Source: Sediminibacterium roseum
Lineage (GTDB): Bacteria; Bacteroidota; Bacteroidia; Chitinophagales; Chitinophagaceae
Assembly: GCF_009939005.1 (NCBI RefSeq)
Contig: NZ_JAACJS010000012.1
Location: forward strand, 558,001-622,000
Direction of reading: 5' to 3'
Length of the DNA: 64,000 nt
In this document: one piece after another, positions 16,499 to 26,900 of the stretch
How the letters are laid out: each line of letters opens with the position of its first letter
How positions within the stretch are numbered: position 1 is the first letter of the stretch
Notes under the pieces: model-generated
What the model saw: only the letters and a program-made list of their open reading frames with translations
Databases searched by the model: none
What the model was told of the DNA's origin: nothing
Made by a program: the position numbers and the translations under genes

Positions 16499-18037
16499 AT
16501 GAATGTATTCAGAAACATACAACGCAACATGTGGAACAAACTCGTGGTGATCGTTTTGATCGCGGCAGGTATTTTCATGTCGTCTTCCAAAACCTTCGGT
16601 CAATCCCTTACCACTTACAATGGCACCGGTTGCACGTTCAACACGATCACTGATGTTAATGCAGGCTGTACCGCCAACGGTTATCTTACCGTTCAGTACG
16701 GCGGTTTTACAAATGGGGTAACCTATGCAGCGGGTTGGACATTGCGCGTACGTGCCAATGGAAATTTTACAAACGGAAGCGCATCCATTCCACCGCAATA
16801 CATTTCGCTGGGATTTGCCGCTGCGTTAAGCGGCCCTTCGGGCGTGAGCGGAACGGGTTTCAAAACATTGAGTACATCCGCGGATGCAGCATTGATCAGC
16901 ACAAGTACAGCAATCGTTACACCACCTACTTATTTTTTTGAACACCGTTTCGATATGAAGATCCAGGGCGGGGCCCATCTTACACTTGGTGCGGGCACGT
17001 ACACAGGAACGGTTACCCTGAGCCTCGTTGATAAGAACGGGATCACGGTGGCCACAAAGAGTGACGTGCCATTGTCGTTTGTTGTGAATTACTCCAGCAG
17101 TTGTACCGGCGCTACCATCGGAACGTATACAAGCAACCAATATTCTTTCTCAACGTATGCACAGCAAATGAGCGGCGCAACGGTTACGGATGCATTCAGT
17201 ATTCAATACAATCCCAACCAGGCCACCTGCAGCGGGTGGACTTTGAAAGTGAGGGCCACCGGCAATTTCACCAACGGTGCCAGCTCTGTTGCCCCGCAAT
17301 ATTTTTCGTTGCGCTTCAACAGGGTGAGTTCGGGATCGCCAACTGCTTCATCGATCGGTGTTACGAATACCGTCATTCCTTTGAGTACTTCGGATGTTAC
17401 GCTGATCAATCAATCCAATGCAGGTTTCGTGGCAAACACAGGCACCGAGCACAAGTTTGATATGATCATCCAGGGCGGAAACCACCTGCTGCTTCCCAAT
17501 GGCACCTATACTGGTACACTTGTATTCACCCTGTATAACCAGTCAAACCAGGTTGTTTCTACCAGTACGGTTCAACAGTCTTTTGCGGTGAATTCTTCTG
17601 TAAACAGTTTTACGGCAGTGTTCCAGAATGGCGCCGACAACATCTCGATGAATTTTAATACGCTTGCGAATTACACCAATGGCGTATCCGTTACGAAAAC
17701 AAATGGTTTGAAGATAACGGGGTACAGTCCGTACCAGGTGATCGTAAAAACCAGTTCGCCCAACCTCACCTCCTCTACAGGGGGAAGCAGCACCATTCCT
17801 GTATCGGTGGTGAATCTCCAGACAACAAAAAATACATCTACCACTGGCGGCATCAATGTTTTTACAAGAAAGTTGTCGAACCTCGACCAGGTGATCATCA
17901 CCAACCCCATGAATGATTATACGCAGCAGGCAGTACAATACAACCTTCGTTATTACACCCTGGCCGGCGATACAAAACTGAACGCCGCCGCAGGAACCTA
18001 CACTACCAGCGTGGTGTTTGTAGTGATACCGCAATAA
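16499..18037 (+). CDS. Adhesin-like secreted protein: duplicated domain plus subunit-like C-terminus
   Basis: A 512-residue exported protein with signal peptide ending SKTFGQ (about residue 35). It contains an internal duplication: domain A (about 37-196) and domain B (about 200-364) share GWTLRVRANGNFTNG / GWTLKVRATGNFTNG, the phrase PPQYISLGF / APQYFSLRF, and FDMKIQGGAHLTLGAGTYTG / FDMIIQGGNHLLLPNGTYTG. Paired cysteines occur near each domain's start. Domain C (369-512) resembles the small subunit encoded at 15076. This lectin/adhesin-plus-pilin layout is that of two-domain tip adhesins in chaperone-usher fibres; the binding target is unknown. The ATG at 16499 is four bases after the chaperone stop. 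Confidence 0.7.
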   Translation: MNVFRNIQRNMWNKLVVIVLIAAGIFMSSSKTFGQSLTTYNGTGCTFNTITDVNAGCTANGYLTVQYGGFTNGVTYAAGWTLRVRANGNFTNGSASIPPQYISLGFAAALSGPSGVSGTGFKTLSTSADAALISTSTAIVTPPTYFFEHRFDMKIQGGAHLTLGAGTYTGTVTLSLVDKNGITVATKSDVPLSFVVNYSSSCTGATIGTYTSNQYSFSTYAQQMSGATVTDAFSIQYNPNQATCSGWTLKVRATGNFTNGASSVAPQYFSLRFNRVSSGSPTASSIGVTNTVIPLSTSDVTLINQSNAGFVANTGTEHKFDMIIQGGNHLLLPNGTYTGTLVFTLYNQSNQVVSTSTVQQSFAVNSSVNSFTAVFQNGADNISMNFNTLANYTNGVSVTKTNGLKITGYSPYQVIVKTSSPNLTSSTGGSSTIPVSVVNLQTTKNTSTTGGINVFTRKLSNLDQVIITNPMNDYTQQAVQYNLRYYTLAGDTKLNAAAGTYTTSVVFVVIPQ

Positions 18038-18085
18038 AATTTTAAATGCAATCAAGGGACTGGCAAAACACCCGGCAAAAACAAA

Positions 18086-20881
18086 TTGACAAACACATAT
18101 CCAATATCCAGGAAAAACACTGTACGCAATGTTTGTGTGCTGCTGCTGTGTTTTGTATTGTCGCAGTTGTCTGTTCACGCCCAAAATTCCTCGCTCCAAT
18201 TTTCGGTTAACAAAACAAGCGTTACTGCGGCGAATGAAGAATTGATTGACCTGGTGCTGAAAGTGCAAAACACTTCCGCGATTCCGTTGGATGCCAGGGC
18301 CGTGATCAATGTTCCTGCCAATTTCGAGTTGGTTTCAAAACCCGAGATCCCGTTCACCATCCCTGCGCGCGACAGCATGTTCATTGCTGTAAAAGTGTTT
18401 GTGGGAAAGAAGGCGCAATCGGGCAAACTTCATTCCTTCCAATTTTTATTGCTCGGGAAGAATGAGGCCGTGCTTGCAGAAACAAGAACGCAGCTGCGTG
18501 TAAGCATCAACCGGCGTGTAAACCTGTTTTCAATGGTTTCAAACATCCTGCTCGATAATACGATCGATTCCCTTGTCATTCCCGTACGCATTGCCAATGC
18601 AGGAAACACGGTACAGAAGATCACACTCATTGCCTCACTGCCCGCAGCTGTTCAGGATCAGGCCTTTCATGCAACGCGCCAGATCGTATTGCAGCCCTCT
18701 GCCGATACGCTCATCAACATCAGCAAACCCGTTACACGCAAAATGGTGAATTCGGAGGGGTTCAATGTTACCATCACCGGTCTTTACGAAAACAGCGATG
18801 TGCTCGGGATGGCTTACATACGCGTACAGAGCGCGCGCAGCAACCGCAACTACAGGGATATCCAGGGGAGCGATGATTTCAACGACAATACCATAACGCT
18901 CAGTTCGCAAAGCATGTTTGCACCGACACAATCTTACATGCTCCGCGGACGCGGCAACGCCGATATTGCCGGGGGCCACCTGGGTTACAACCTCGATCTT
19001 ACCGCGTGGAAAAACGGTTATGCGCCTGCATTGCTGCAAAACACATGGGTTGATTTTCAAAAGAACAACAGCGGCGTGCGTGCAGGCAACCTCAACAAGA
19101 TGCTCGACCTGAATTTATATGGCCGCGGCGCATCGGCATTTGTTAGCGATACGGCGCATGGCAACCGTTTCGAAGCCGGCTATATCGATGGCAACAGCAA
19201 CTTACTCGGTAATAATTTTTATCTCTTCCCTACCGGTAATGCGGGCTGGGCAACTTTTACACACAGCGCCAAACAATGGCAGTACAATAATTTTGCAGTG
19301 TACCAAAGCAATCCCGCGATGAACGCGCGCGATGCGATCTTTGGAAACAACATCAGCATCACCACACCCAAAAACATCCGTTATGGTTTCATCGCAAACG
19401 CATCGCGCAGTGCTGAATTCAGCAACAGCAGCCTTCAAAAATTTGGCGTTGCACTGGGCGCTTCGGCGAGTGGATCGGTTGGAAACATTTCCTTCAACAG
19501 CAACAATTACTACAGCAGCGGGTACTATCCCGGCATACAACGCGGTGCATTTAATTTTTCTGAACGCATTACATGGGTCCGCCCCAATTCCTCTTTATGG
19601 ATGAACGTTGACTATTACAATTACCAACCCAAAACACTTTCTGCGTCGCAATATTTCCTCCCTTCATTTGGGATGCTGCGTGCAGAGATCGGTGTGTCGG
19701 GAAAGATTGGCAAGATAAATTTCTCGGTCGCCCCTGTGCACACACACGAAACAAGCGACGCCTATCAGTTTGGCGCCACCACCCTGGTTCATTCGCTGGA
19801 TGCGTGGAACGTAAATGCAACCCTGAATTACCTGATCGGCACCAACCAGTACCTTTCGTTCAATGCAGAAGCAGGTACTTATTCATCAAGTTTCGATCCG
19901 TCGCAACGCATACACCTTCGCTCGAATGCCCTTTATAAAAAAGGGATCTTCAACCTGAATACCACTTTACAATTCGGCACATTTTATTTAGGCGAAGCCG
20001 CAAACAATTTTGTGAGCAAGACCCGCGCTACCTATATGCTCAACGTGATCCCTTCCATCCAGCAGCATTTCTTTCGCAACAAGCTGAGAACGGAGCTGAG
20101 CATTGCTTTTCAGAACAGCGGTTACGCAGGAAGCAGCTGGTTTATTGCAGGAAGAGCCGAATACGATGTGTCGAAAAAGATGTCGGTGTACACTTCGCTC
20201 AACCACAACCGCTATGCGGGGTATGGCTACAGCATTCTTGAAATGGGCGTAACCCGGCAACTTGCATTACCCAAAGCGGGAGATAAAACAAATTCGCTCG
20301 AGATCTTTGTGTACAAAGACCTCAACCGGAACGGCGTTTACGATGCCGGCGACTCAACCGCTTCCGGTTACCTGCTTTACATCAACAACGATATATTCAT
20401 CAGCTCACCGGATGGAGATGTGGTTTATAAAAACCTGCCCGTTGAAAACTACCGGCTGACCATGCCGGTGAACAAAGGATGGTATGCACCCGAACGGAAC
20501 ATTCGCCTCGACAAAAAAACGCGTATCGAGATCCCTTTGCAAAGAACAGGAACGCTGCGCGGAACGATCGCTTATACCAAAACAGAATTCAGCTACGATA
20601 TCGGTAACGACCGCTCCGGTATCCTGGTTACTGCAACAGACAGCAGCGATCGTGTTTACAAAACCAAAACAGGAATGGATGGCCGGTACGTATTCTATAT
20701 CCCTGTTGGTACTTATACCATAACCATTGACCGCGCCAGTTTACCTGCGGAAACAGAGCCGCTCAACGACAACCGGCAGGTTACGATCGAAGCCGGCGGC
20801 GTGAGCAGCCTGGACTTCGAAATAAAAGTAAGGTCGAAGAAAGTGGAAGTGAAAAAGTTTGTTTCCCCGGGCAACAGGTAA
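18086..20881 (+). CDS. Usher-like outer-membrane beta-barrel protein, TTG start
   Basis: A 931-residue exported protein. Residues 1-32 are a signal peptide ending SVHAQ; about 35-250 form a beta-rich periplasmic domain; about 265-700 is a long series of alternating-residue strands with aromatic ends, typical of an outer-membrane barrel (for example HLGYNLDLTAWKNGYAPAL). About 735-925 are two beta-sandwich domains, with EIFVYKDLNRNGVYDAGDS (SdrD-B-like) and a carboxypeptidase-regulatory-like stretch GMDGRYVFYIPVGTYTITID. Between the stop of the preceding gene (same frame) and this signal peptide the only start-like codon is TTG 18086. By position it should be the secretion pore of the fibre; sequence similarity to proteobacterial ushers is not obvious, so this is inference from context and architecture. 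Confidence 0.7.
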   Translation: MTNTYPISRKNTVRNVCVLLLCFVLSQLSVHAQNSSLQFSVNKTSVTAANEELIDLVLKVQNTSAIPLDARAVINVPANFELVSKPEIPFTIPARDSMFIAVKVFVGKKAQSGKLHSFQFLLLGKNEAVLAETRTQLRVSINRRVNLFSMVSNILLDNTIDSLVIPVRIANAGNTVQKITLIASLPAAVQDQAFHATRQIVLQPSADTLINISKPVTRKMVNSEGFNVTITGLYENSDVLGMAYIRVQSARSNRNYRDIQGSDDFNDNTITLSSQSMFAPTQSYMLRGRGNADIAGGHLGYNLDLTAWKNGYAPALLQNTWVDFQKNNSGVRAGNLNKMLDLNLYGRGASAFVSDTAHGNRFEAGYIDGNSNLLGNNFYLFPTGNAGWATFTHSAKQWQYNNFAVYQSNPAMNARDAIFGNNISITTPKNIRYGFIANASRSAEFSNSSLQKFGVALGASASGSVGNISFNSNNYYSSGYYPGIQRGAFNFSERITWVRPNSSLWMNVDYYNYQPKTLSASQYFLPSFGMLRAEIGVSGKIGKINFSVAPVHTHETSDAYQFGATTLVHSLDAWNVNATLNYLIGTNQYLSFNAEAGTYSSSFDPSQRIHLRSNALYKKGIFNLNTTLQFGTFYLGEAANNFVSKTRATYMLNVIPSIQQHFFRNKLRTELSIAFQNSGYAGSSWFIAGRAEYDVSKKMSVYTSLNHNRYAGYGYSILEMGVTRQLALPKAGDKTNSLEIFVYKDLNRNGVYDAGDSTASGYLLYINNDIFISSPDGDVVYKNLPVENYRLTMPVNKGWYAPERNIRLDKKTRIEIPLQRTGTLRGTIAYTKTEFSYDIGNDRSGILVTATDSSDRVYKTKTGMDGRYVFYIPVGTYTITIDRASLPAETEPLNDNRQVTIEAGGVSSLDFEIKVRSKKVEVKKFVSPGNR

Positions 20882-20909
20882 CCGGCAAGCTCTAACAGCG
20901 CCACATGCA

Positions 20910-23792
20910 TCAACCCGCATCGAGGTTGATCTCGTTCAGGAAATCGTTCAGCGTCTCCCCTGTTTTCAGGTTCATCTTCTTCCGCAACCGGTAACGGCTG
21001 ATCTCTACGCCCCGTACCGTGATGTTCATCAGCTGCGCGATCTCTTTGGTGGCGAGTTTGAGCTGCAGGTAGGTGCATACTTTCAGGTCTGTACTGGTAA
21101 GGTTCGGGAACCTGAGCTTTAGTTTCTTGATGAAGTCGTTGTTGATCTCATCGAAATGCGCGGCAAACTGTTCCCAGTTGGAATTGTTTTTTTCGATCTC
21201 GTTCACCAGCTCGATCGCGCGCTTCACATCGTGGTTGCCACCTGTTTTTTTGTGCAGGCGCTGGAGCTCGTCTTTTACTTTGATGAGTGCGTCGCTTCTT
21301 TCTACCAGGTGCATGCTTACATCGGCAAGCTCTTTGTTTTTATAGATCACCTCGTTCACCAGTTTTTCATTCTGTAGCTGGATGATCTCTTTTTCATTTT
21401 TCTCCACTTCAAGCTGGTGAATGTATTTCAAACGTTTCTGTTCTTCTTCAAAAAGCAATTTCTGTTTCTGGAACTTTTTCTTTTGCGATTTATAGATGTA
21501 ATAAAACAGCATCAACACCAGGAAGAAATAAAACAGGTATGCCCATACGGTTCTGTACCAGGCGGGGTTGATCACAAAACGATAACTCACCGTTTCCGAT
21601 TCGTTGCCCAGGTTATCGTATGCCTTTACCATGAACGTATAACTGCCTTCACCCAGGTTGGTGTATTCCTTTTCCGTTTTGGAAGTGGGCGCCGACCAGC
21701 CGCGGTCGTATCCCACCAACTGGTAACTGTAATCGATATTGCTGTTGAGTCCAAAAGCGGGCGAACTGAATTCGAAATGAAAAGCGTTGCTGCTGTTCGG
21801 TACATACAACGTTGCGTTGTTGTTGCTTTGAAAATACCCGCCAAACACAAGGCTGTCGGATTTACCCGAGGCCCTTACCTGCGCCAGCAGCATCTCCGGT
21901 TTTGCATTGCCCTTGATGTATTTTTTATAGTTGAGGTGAATGATGCCAATGGTAGACGCGATAAAAATATTTTCGTTGTTATAAGGATACACATATTCAA
22001 AGCCGGATAAGATCTTACCCGTTAACTCTGGAAAATAAGTAAGCGCTGGTTTTGCGGCATTTGTAAAATCCACCACGCCGATCCTTTTGCCCGAACAGAA
22101 CCAGATGTTTCCGTCCGCATCTTCATTGAGGTACTGCACCGGGATGTTGCCGAAAATCGAATACAGCACCGGCGACTGGATAAAACGTTTTTTTTCGGCA
22201 TCAAATTCGTACACGCCTTTCTCCGTTGCAAATACCACGCGGTTCTTTACACGGAACACGTTGTTGCGGAGCGTGGATGGGAGCCCGTCTTTTTCTGTGA
22301 ACAATTCGTACCTGAACGATCGTCCGTCTGCAGCAAGCAATATCCTGTAAACACCGCGGTAGGGATGCGATGCCCATACATGGTTGTTGTTATCGATCGC
22401 CAGGAAACGCAACGATTCGTGCATGCCCTGTATCTCGCCCAGGCTCGTAAAGGTATTGGCCTCGTATTTCAGCATTGTGAGCCCCGCATAGGTTCCGGCC
22501 AGCACATGTTGCGATGGATAAACGTTTGAGGTGGGAAGGAAGAGCCATGCACCCGATTCCTTTGTAAGTTGCGCAGCTTCATTGTTGCGGATCTGGAAAC
22601 TACCGTTGTGGTGCCCCATCAGCAACTGGTGGTTGATCTCATCCAACCGCCACGCCTGCCCCGCACTGTTCTTTATTTTTACAAAATCGCCTTTCGAAAA
22701 ACTAAGGTCCTTTGCATTCTGCGATAACCGTGCGTAGTAGGCGCCATCCGATGTGGCCACATACAAACCGTTGTCGTAAACGCGCGCAGCATATCCCGAC
22801 AATTCATCCGGCTTCCCGGGTTTGATGTATTTGATCGCGGAATTGTAAGCGATGAAACTGATGCCATTGTCGAGCCCTGCCCATAAGTTGTGGTCCTTAT
22901 CCAGGAAAACAGAAAGTACGTTGTTGTTCTGCAACCCCTCCGGTCTTGCGATCTGCTGCACCACCTGCCCGCGTGCATTGATCACCACGCAACCTGCAGA
23001 AGTGGTGCCCACTACATATTCGTTGGCATTGATCCGTTCGAAACTGTAAATATGGTTCTTTACAAAGCTGGCGTCCGCCTCTGTTGTTTTCTTCCGCACA
23101 ACGCCTTTGTGGTAAACATAAAGGCCACCCACAAGCGTGCTCACCAGCAGGCTGTCGTTTTCAAGCGCAACGATGCCCGTAACTTCTGAGAACGGGCTGG
23201 ACGATTCGGGGCCCATTGGCACCCAGGATCCGTTCAGGAACTGGAACAGGCCTTTTTTCCTGTCGAGCGCCACGAGTTTGTCGCCCGTCTTTTTCATGAT
23301 CTCCCACCCGGTGCCGGCCGGGTAGGTTTTGATCGCCCCGTCCTTGTACTCGAAGATCCGCTCCCAGGTCCGGAAAAAAACCGATTGCTTGTATACTTCT
23401 ATGTCCCACAGGTCCGTAAAACTGCTGTACTGCTTCGGGATAAGTGGTTTGAGTGATGTATACTGCAGGATCCCGTGCCCATCGGGCGCATAAAAACCGA
23501 TCTCGTCCTGCCCGCCGGCAAAGATCTTTTCATCTTTCAGCGCCAGCGACCGCAAAATGGTCTTGTTGGGCTGGGGATACAACTTCCAGTAATTGCCATC
23601 GTACACAAGCAGTCCCTCGTTGTTGGCAAAATACATACGGCCTTTCTCGTCCTGCCTTATGTCCCAGGTCTGTGCCCCGCCCTGGAAGATGGAATTGTTG
23701 AAATTGAGGATCTGGGGTAAACCGATGGTATTTTGAGAATACCCGGTCGATGCGAAAATCACGAAAACTATGGACGGTAACATCTTTTTCAT
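20910..23792 (-). CDS. Membrane sensor-regulator: propeller, Y_Y_Y, coiled coil, LuxR-type HTH
   Basis: A 960-residue one-component regulator. After a signal peptide (ending STGYSQ), residues about 25-640 form two periplasmic propellers of Reg_prop-like blades (ENIWFCSGKRIGVVDF). About 665-765 is a triple-Tyr domain (YSYQLVGYDRGWSAP). One transmembrane helix follows (WAYLFYFFLVLMLFYYIYKS, about 775-795), then a Lys/Glu coiled coil, and a C-terminal helix-turn-helix (TSTDLKVCTYLQLKLATKE, VRGVEISRYRLRKKMNL). No histidine kinase part is present, so the signal should pass straight from periplasm to DNA. It is divergent from the SusC/SusD glucan operon, its likely target, via the repeats at 23815-23903. 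Confidence 0.88.
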   Translation of the reverse strand: MKKMLPSIVFVIFASTGYSQNTIGLPQILNFNNSIFQGGAQTWDIRQDEKGRMYFANNEGLLVYDGNYWKLYPQPNKTILRSLALKDEKIFAGGQDEIGFYAPDGHGILQYTSLKPLIPKQYSSFTDLWDIEVYKQSVFFRTWERIFEYKDGAIKTYPAGTGWEIMKKTGDKLVALDRKKGLFQFLNGSWVPMGPESSSPFSEVTGIVALENDSLLVSTLVGGLYVYHKGVVRKKTTEADASFVKNHIYSFERINANEYVVGTTSAGCVVINARGQVVQQIARPEGLQNNNVLSVFLDKDHNLWAGLDNGISFIAYNSAIKYIKPGKPDELSGYAARVYDNGLYVATSDGAYYARLSQNAKDLSFSKGDFVKIKNSAGQAWRLDEINHQLLMGHHNGSFQIRNNEAAQLTKESGAWLFLPTSNVYPSQHVLAGTYAGLTMLKYEANTFTSLGEIQGMHESLRFLAIDNNNHVWASHPYRGVYRILLAADGRSFRYELFTEKDGLPSTLRNNVFRVKNRVVFATEKGVYEFDAEKKRFIQSPVLYSIFGNIPVQYLNEDADGNIWFCSGKRIGVVDFTNAAKPALTYFPELTGKILSGFEYVYPYNNENIFIASTIGIIHLNYKKYIKGNAKPEMLLAQVRASGKSDSLVFGGYFQSNNNATLYVPNSSNAFHFEFSSPAFGLNSNIDYSYQLVGYDRGWSAPTSKTEKEYTNLGEGSYTFMVKAYDNLGNESETVSYRFVINPAWYRTVWAYLFYFFLVLMLFYYIYKSQKKKFQKQKLLFEEEQKRLKYIHQLEVEKNEKEIIQLQNEKLVNEVIYKNKELADVSMHLVERSDALIKVKDELQRLHKKTGGNHDVKRAIELVNEIEKNNSNWEQFAAHFDEINNDFIKKLKLRFPNLTSTDLKVCTYLQLKLATKEIAQLMNITVRGVEISRYRLRKKMNLKTGETLNDFLNEINLDAG

Positions 23793-23814
23793 ACCATAAA
23801 TATAATTACCAATA

Positions 23815-23903
23815 TGATGTAGTGTTGATGTATTTTAAATATATTGATAATCAAACAGTTATATTTTTTTGATGTAGTTTTGATGTATATTTTTCAAACA
23901 GTT
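23815..23903. promoter_or_regulatory. Duplicated operator-like repeat in the regulator-susC gap
   Basis: TGATGTAGTGTTGATGTAT (23815-23833) and TGATGTAGTTTTGATGTAT (23870-23888) differ at one base; starts are 55 bases apart. Each copy is itself a tandem pair of GATGTA units 11 bases apart, one helical turn. Each is followed downstream by TCAAACAGTT (23851-23860 and 23894-23903). A dimeric HTH protein, most simply the divergent regulator, is the expected binder. Confidence 0.65.
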
Positions 23904-23919
23904 CTTTAACAAATTCTTA

Positions 23920-23927
23920 TAAATTTG
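23920..23927 (+). promoter_or_regulatory. Predicted -7 box of the glucan SusC/SusD operon
   Basis: TAAATTTG matches TAnnTTTG, 46 bases before the ATG at 23974 and 32 bases after the end of the second operator repeat, placing that repeat in an activator position. Confidence 0.5.
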
Positions 23928-23973
23928 TTCCTGCTTGTATCATTTTTTGCTTTTAAAACCAAAAACTTGCCGT

Positions 23974-26900
23974 ATGAAAAAACTCCTGAAGGGGGGGCTT
24001 ATCCCTTTTTTACTCCTGTGGGCTGGCGTCGCGATGGCGCAGAACAGAACCATTACAGGAAAGGTCCTTGACGACTCGAACGCTCCGGTTGCCGGCGCTT
24101 CGGTTACAGTTAAAGGTGCAACCGCGGGTACTACTACCAACGACCGCGGCGAATTCAGAATCCAGGTGGCACCATCTGCCACAGCTTTGGTTATTTCTTC
24201 TGTTGGGTTTGTTTCAAGGGAGGTGAGCATTACCAATCTTGGCGCCGACAACAACGTATCCGTTTCCCTGGCCAAGTCTGTTTCGGCTCTGGACGAGGTA
24301 GTGGTGGTTGGTTATGGTACCACCAAGAAGTCTATCCTTACCGGCTCGGTTGCGAGTGTGCGTGCGAAGGACCTGGAAAATGTGCCAAACGGGCGCATAG
24401 AACAGGCGCTCCAGGGACGTGCATCCGGTGTTACCATCATGCAGAACTCAGGCCAGCCTGGTTCGGCTTCCACCATCAGGGTGCGCGGTATCACTACGTT
24501 CAACAACAACAACCCGCTTTGGGTGGTTGACAACGTTGTGGTGGATGCGGGTGGTATCGGTTACCTCAACCAATCAGACATCGAGTCTATCGAAGTATTG
24601 AAAGATGCATCGGCATCTATCTACGGTACACGTGCCGCAGGAGGTGTGATCCTTGTTACGACCAAAAAAGGCCGCAGCGGGAAACTTTCTGTTTCTTACA
24701 ATGGTTTCTACGGAACATCTGCCCCTGCAAGAATGCTTGAGCTGCTCAATGCCACGCAGTATGCAACGCTGATCAATGAACGTTCGATTGCCGGCGGCGG
24801 TGGTATTGTGTACAACGATATCTCAACGCTCGGTGTGGGAACAGACTGGCAGAAAGCCATCTTCAACAACAACGCTTCCAGGTACCTGCATGAAGTGAGC
24901 CTGAGTGGCGGTACAGACAAATCAACTTTTTATGTGTCTGCCGGTATCCAGAAACAAAACGGTATCGTTTCTACCGAGATCTCTAAATATGAGAAGAAAA
25001 ACATCCGTCTTGCGTCTACACACAAGATCGGCAATTACGTAACCTTCGGGCAAACCATCGGTTACACTTACCAGAAAAGCATCGGCCTCGGCAACACCAA
25101 CAGTGAGTTCGGCGGGCCGTTGAGCTCAGCGATCAACCTTGATCCGATTACGCCAATCGTAGTTACCGATCCTTCTGTTGCCGCTACCCCACTCTATGCC
25201 AACAACCCGAGCGCCATCAGGGATGCCAACGGCAATCCTTATGGTATTTCTCTGGCTGTTGGACAAGAGATGACAAACCCGGTTGCCTACATACAAACAA
25301 GACTGGGTGGTTACAACTGGTCTGATGATTTCGTAGGAAATGCCTACCTCGAAGTAGCGCCTGTTAAAGGCCTGAAGATCCGCACAAGTGTGGGTGTAAA
25401 GAAAGCATACTGGGGTAACGTAGGTTTCACACCTGTATTCTTCCTGAGCCCAACCGTGCAGCAGGCACAGAACAGCTACAACAGGGGCGAGAACAGGACA
25501 TTCAACTGGAACGTGGAAAACACGATCACTTACAACAGGAAATTTGGTGATCATGACGTTACGGTTCTTGCAGGGCAAGGCGCTTATGTTGAGAACATTG
25601 GCGCAAGCACTGGTATGACCTATCTCAACCTGCCTATCACAAGCTATAAAGATGCATCGTTCAACTTCGACCTGCCTTTGGCCAATAAGCAAGGGTATGC
25701 AAGTGATATGACACAACACAAGGTGAGCTCATTGTTCGGACGTTTGAACTATGCTTTCCAGGATAAATACCTCTTGACCGGTATCATTCGCCAGGATGGT
25801 TCTACGCGTTTCGGACCTAATAAGAAATACTCTGTATTCCCTTCCGTTTCTGCGGGATGGAACGTAGACAAGGAAAAATTCTTCCCGGTAAACAAAGTAG
25901 TAAGCCAGCTGAAACTGAGAGGCGGATACGGTACATCGGGTAACGATGCTTCCGACGATTTCAGGTACCTGTCTACCGTAGTAGGCGGTTACAACTACTC
26001 TATCGGTAACGGCGGAACGGTTACTACCGGTTACTCGCCGCTTACACTCGATAACAAAGACCTTCGCTGGGAAAAAACGGCAACTACAGACATCGGCCTC
26101 GATGCGCAGTTGTTTAACAACTTCAACCTTACCGTAAACTGGTTCAACAAAAAAACAACCGGTATCCTCCGCCCGATACTGATCCCCGGATATGTAGGTG
26201 TATCAGCAAGCCCATGGGCAAACGTGGCCGATATGGAAAACAAAGGGCTGGAGATTGAACTGGGTTACCGCAAACGCGCAGGCGACCTGAACATCAGCAT
26301 AAATGGTAACGTAACGTTCATCAAGAACAAAGTGCTTTACGTGGCTGCAGATACCAACTTTATCGTTGGCGGCGCAGGCTTCCAGTCGATGGGAACGATC
26401 ACAAGGATCAAAGTGGGCGAATCTTACAACAGCTTCTTTGGCTTCCAGAGACTGGGTGTGTTTCAGACACAGGCCGATATCGACAACTACAAGAACAAAG
26501 CAGGAACGCCTATTCAGCCCAATGCACGTCCGGGTGACTTTATGTGGGCCGATATCAATGGAGATGGCGTGATCACGAACGATGACAAGGACAAAACCTT
26601 CCTCGGATCAAACCTGCCCAAATACACATTTGGATTTACCGTAAACCTCGAGTACAAAGGATTTGATATGACTGCATTCTTCCAGGGTGCGGGCGGAAAC
26701 AAGATCTTCCAGGGATTACGCAGGCTGGATATTGCCAATTCAAACTTTACAACCAAAGCGTTGAGCCGCTGGACAGGTCCGGGTACTTCGAACGATTACC
26801 CAAGACTGGTGAGCAATGACCCGAACAACAATTTCGCGTGGATGTCGGACTTCTATCTTGAAGATGGCGATTACCTGCGTTTGAAAGTGTTCCAGCTCGG

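Noticed and set aside
18046..18210. ATG-started short frame overlapping the usher signal peptide region
   Set aside because: Considered as the true start or a regulatory ORF, but it is in another frame and its product has no family-like features; the TTG frame encodes a good signal peptide.
17543..18268. Minus-strand open frame spanning the adhesin end and usher start
   Set aside because: Overlaps two supported plus-strand genes and their gap; Cys/His-rich shadow composition.
25126..25719. Minus-strand open frame of 197 codons inside susC
   Set aside because: Lies wholly within the well-supported SusC gene, has no signal, motif or RBS context, and has Cys/Arg/Val composition typical of an antisense shadow.
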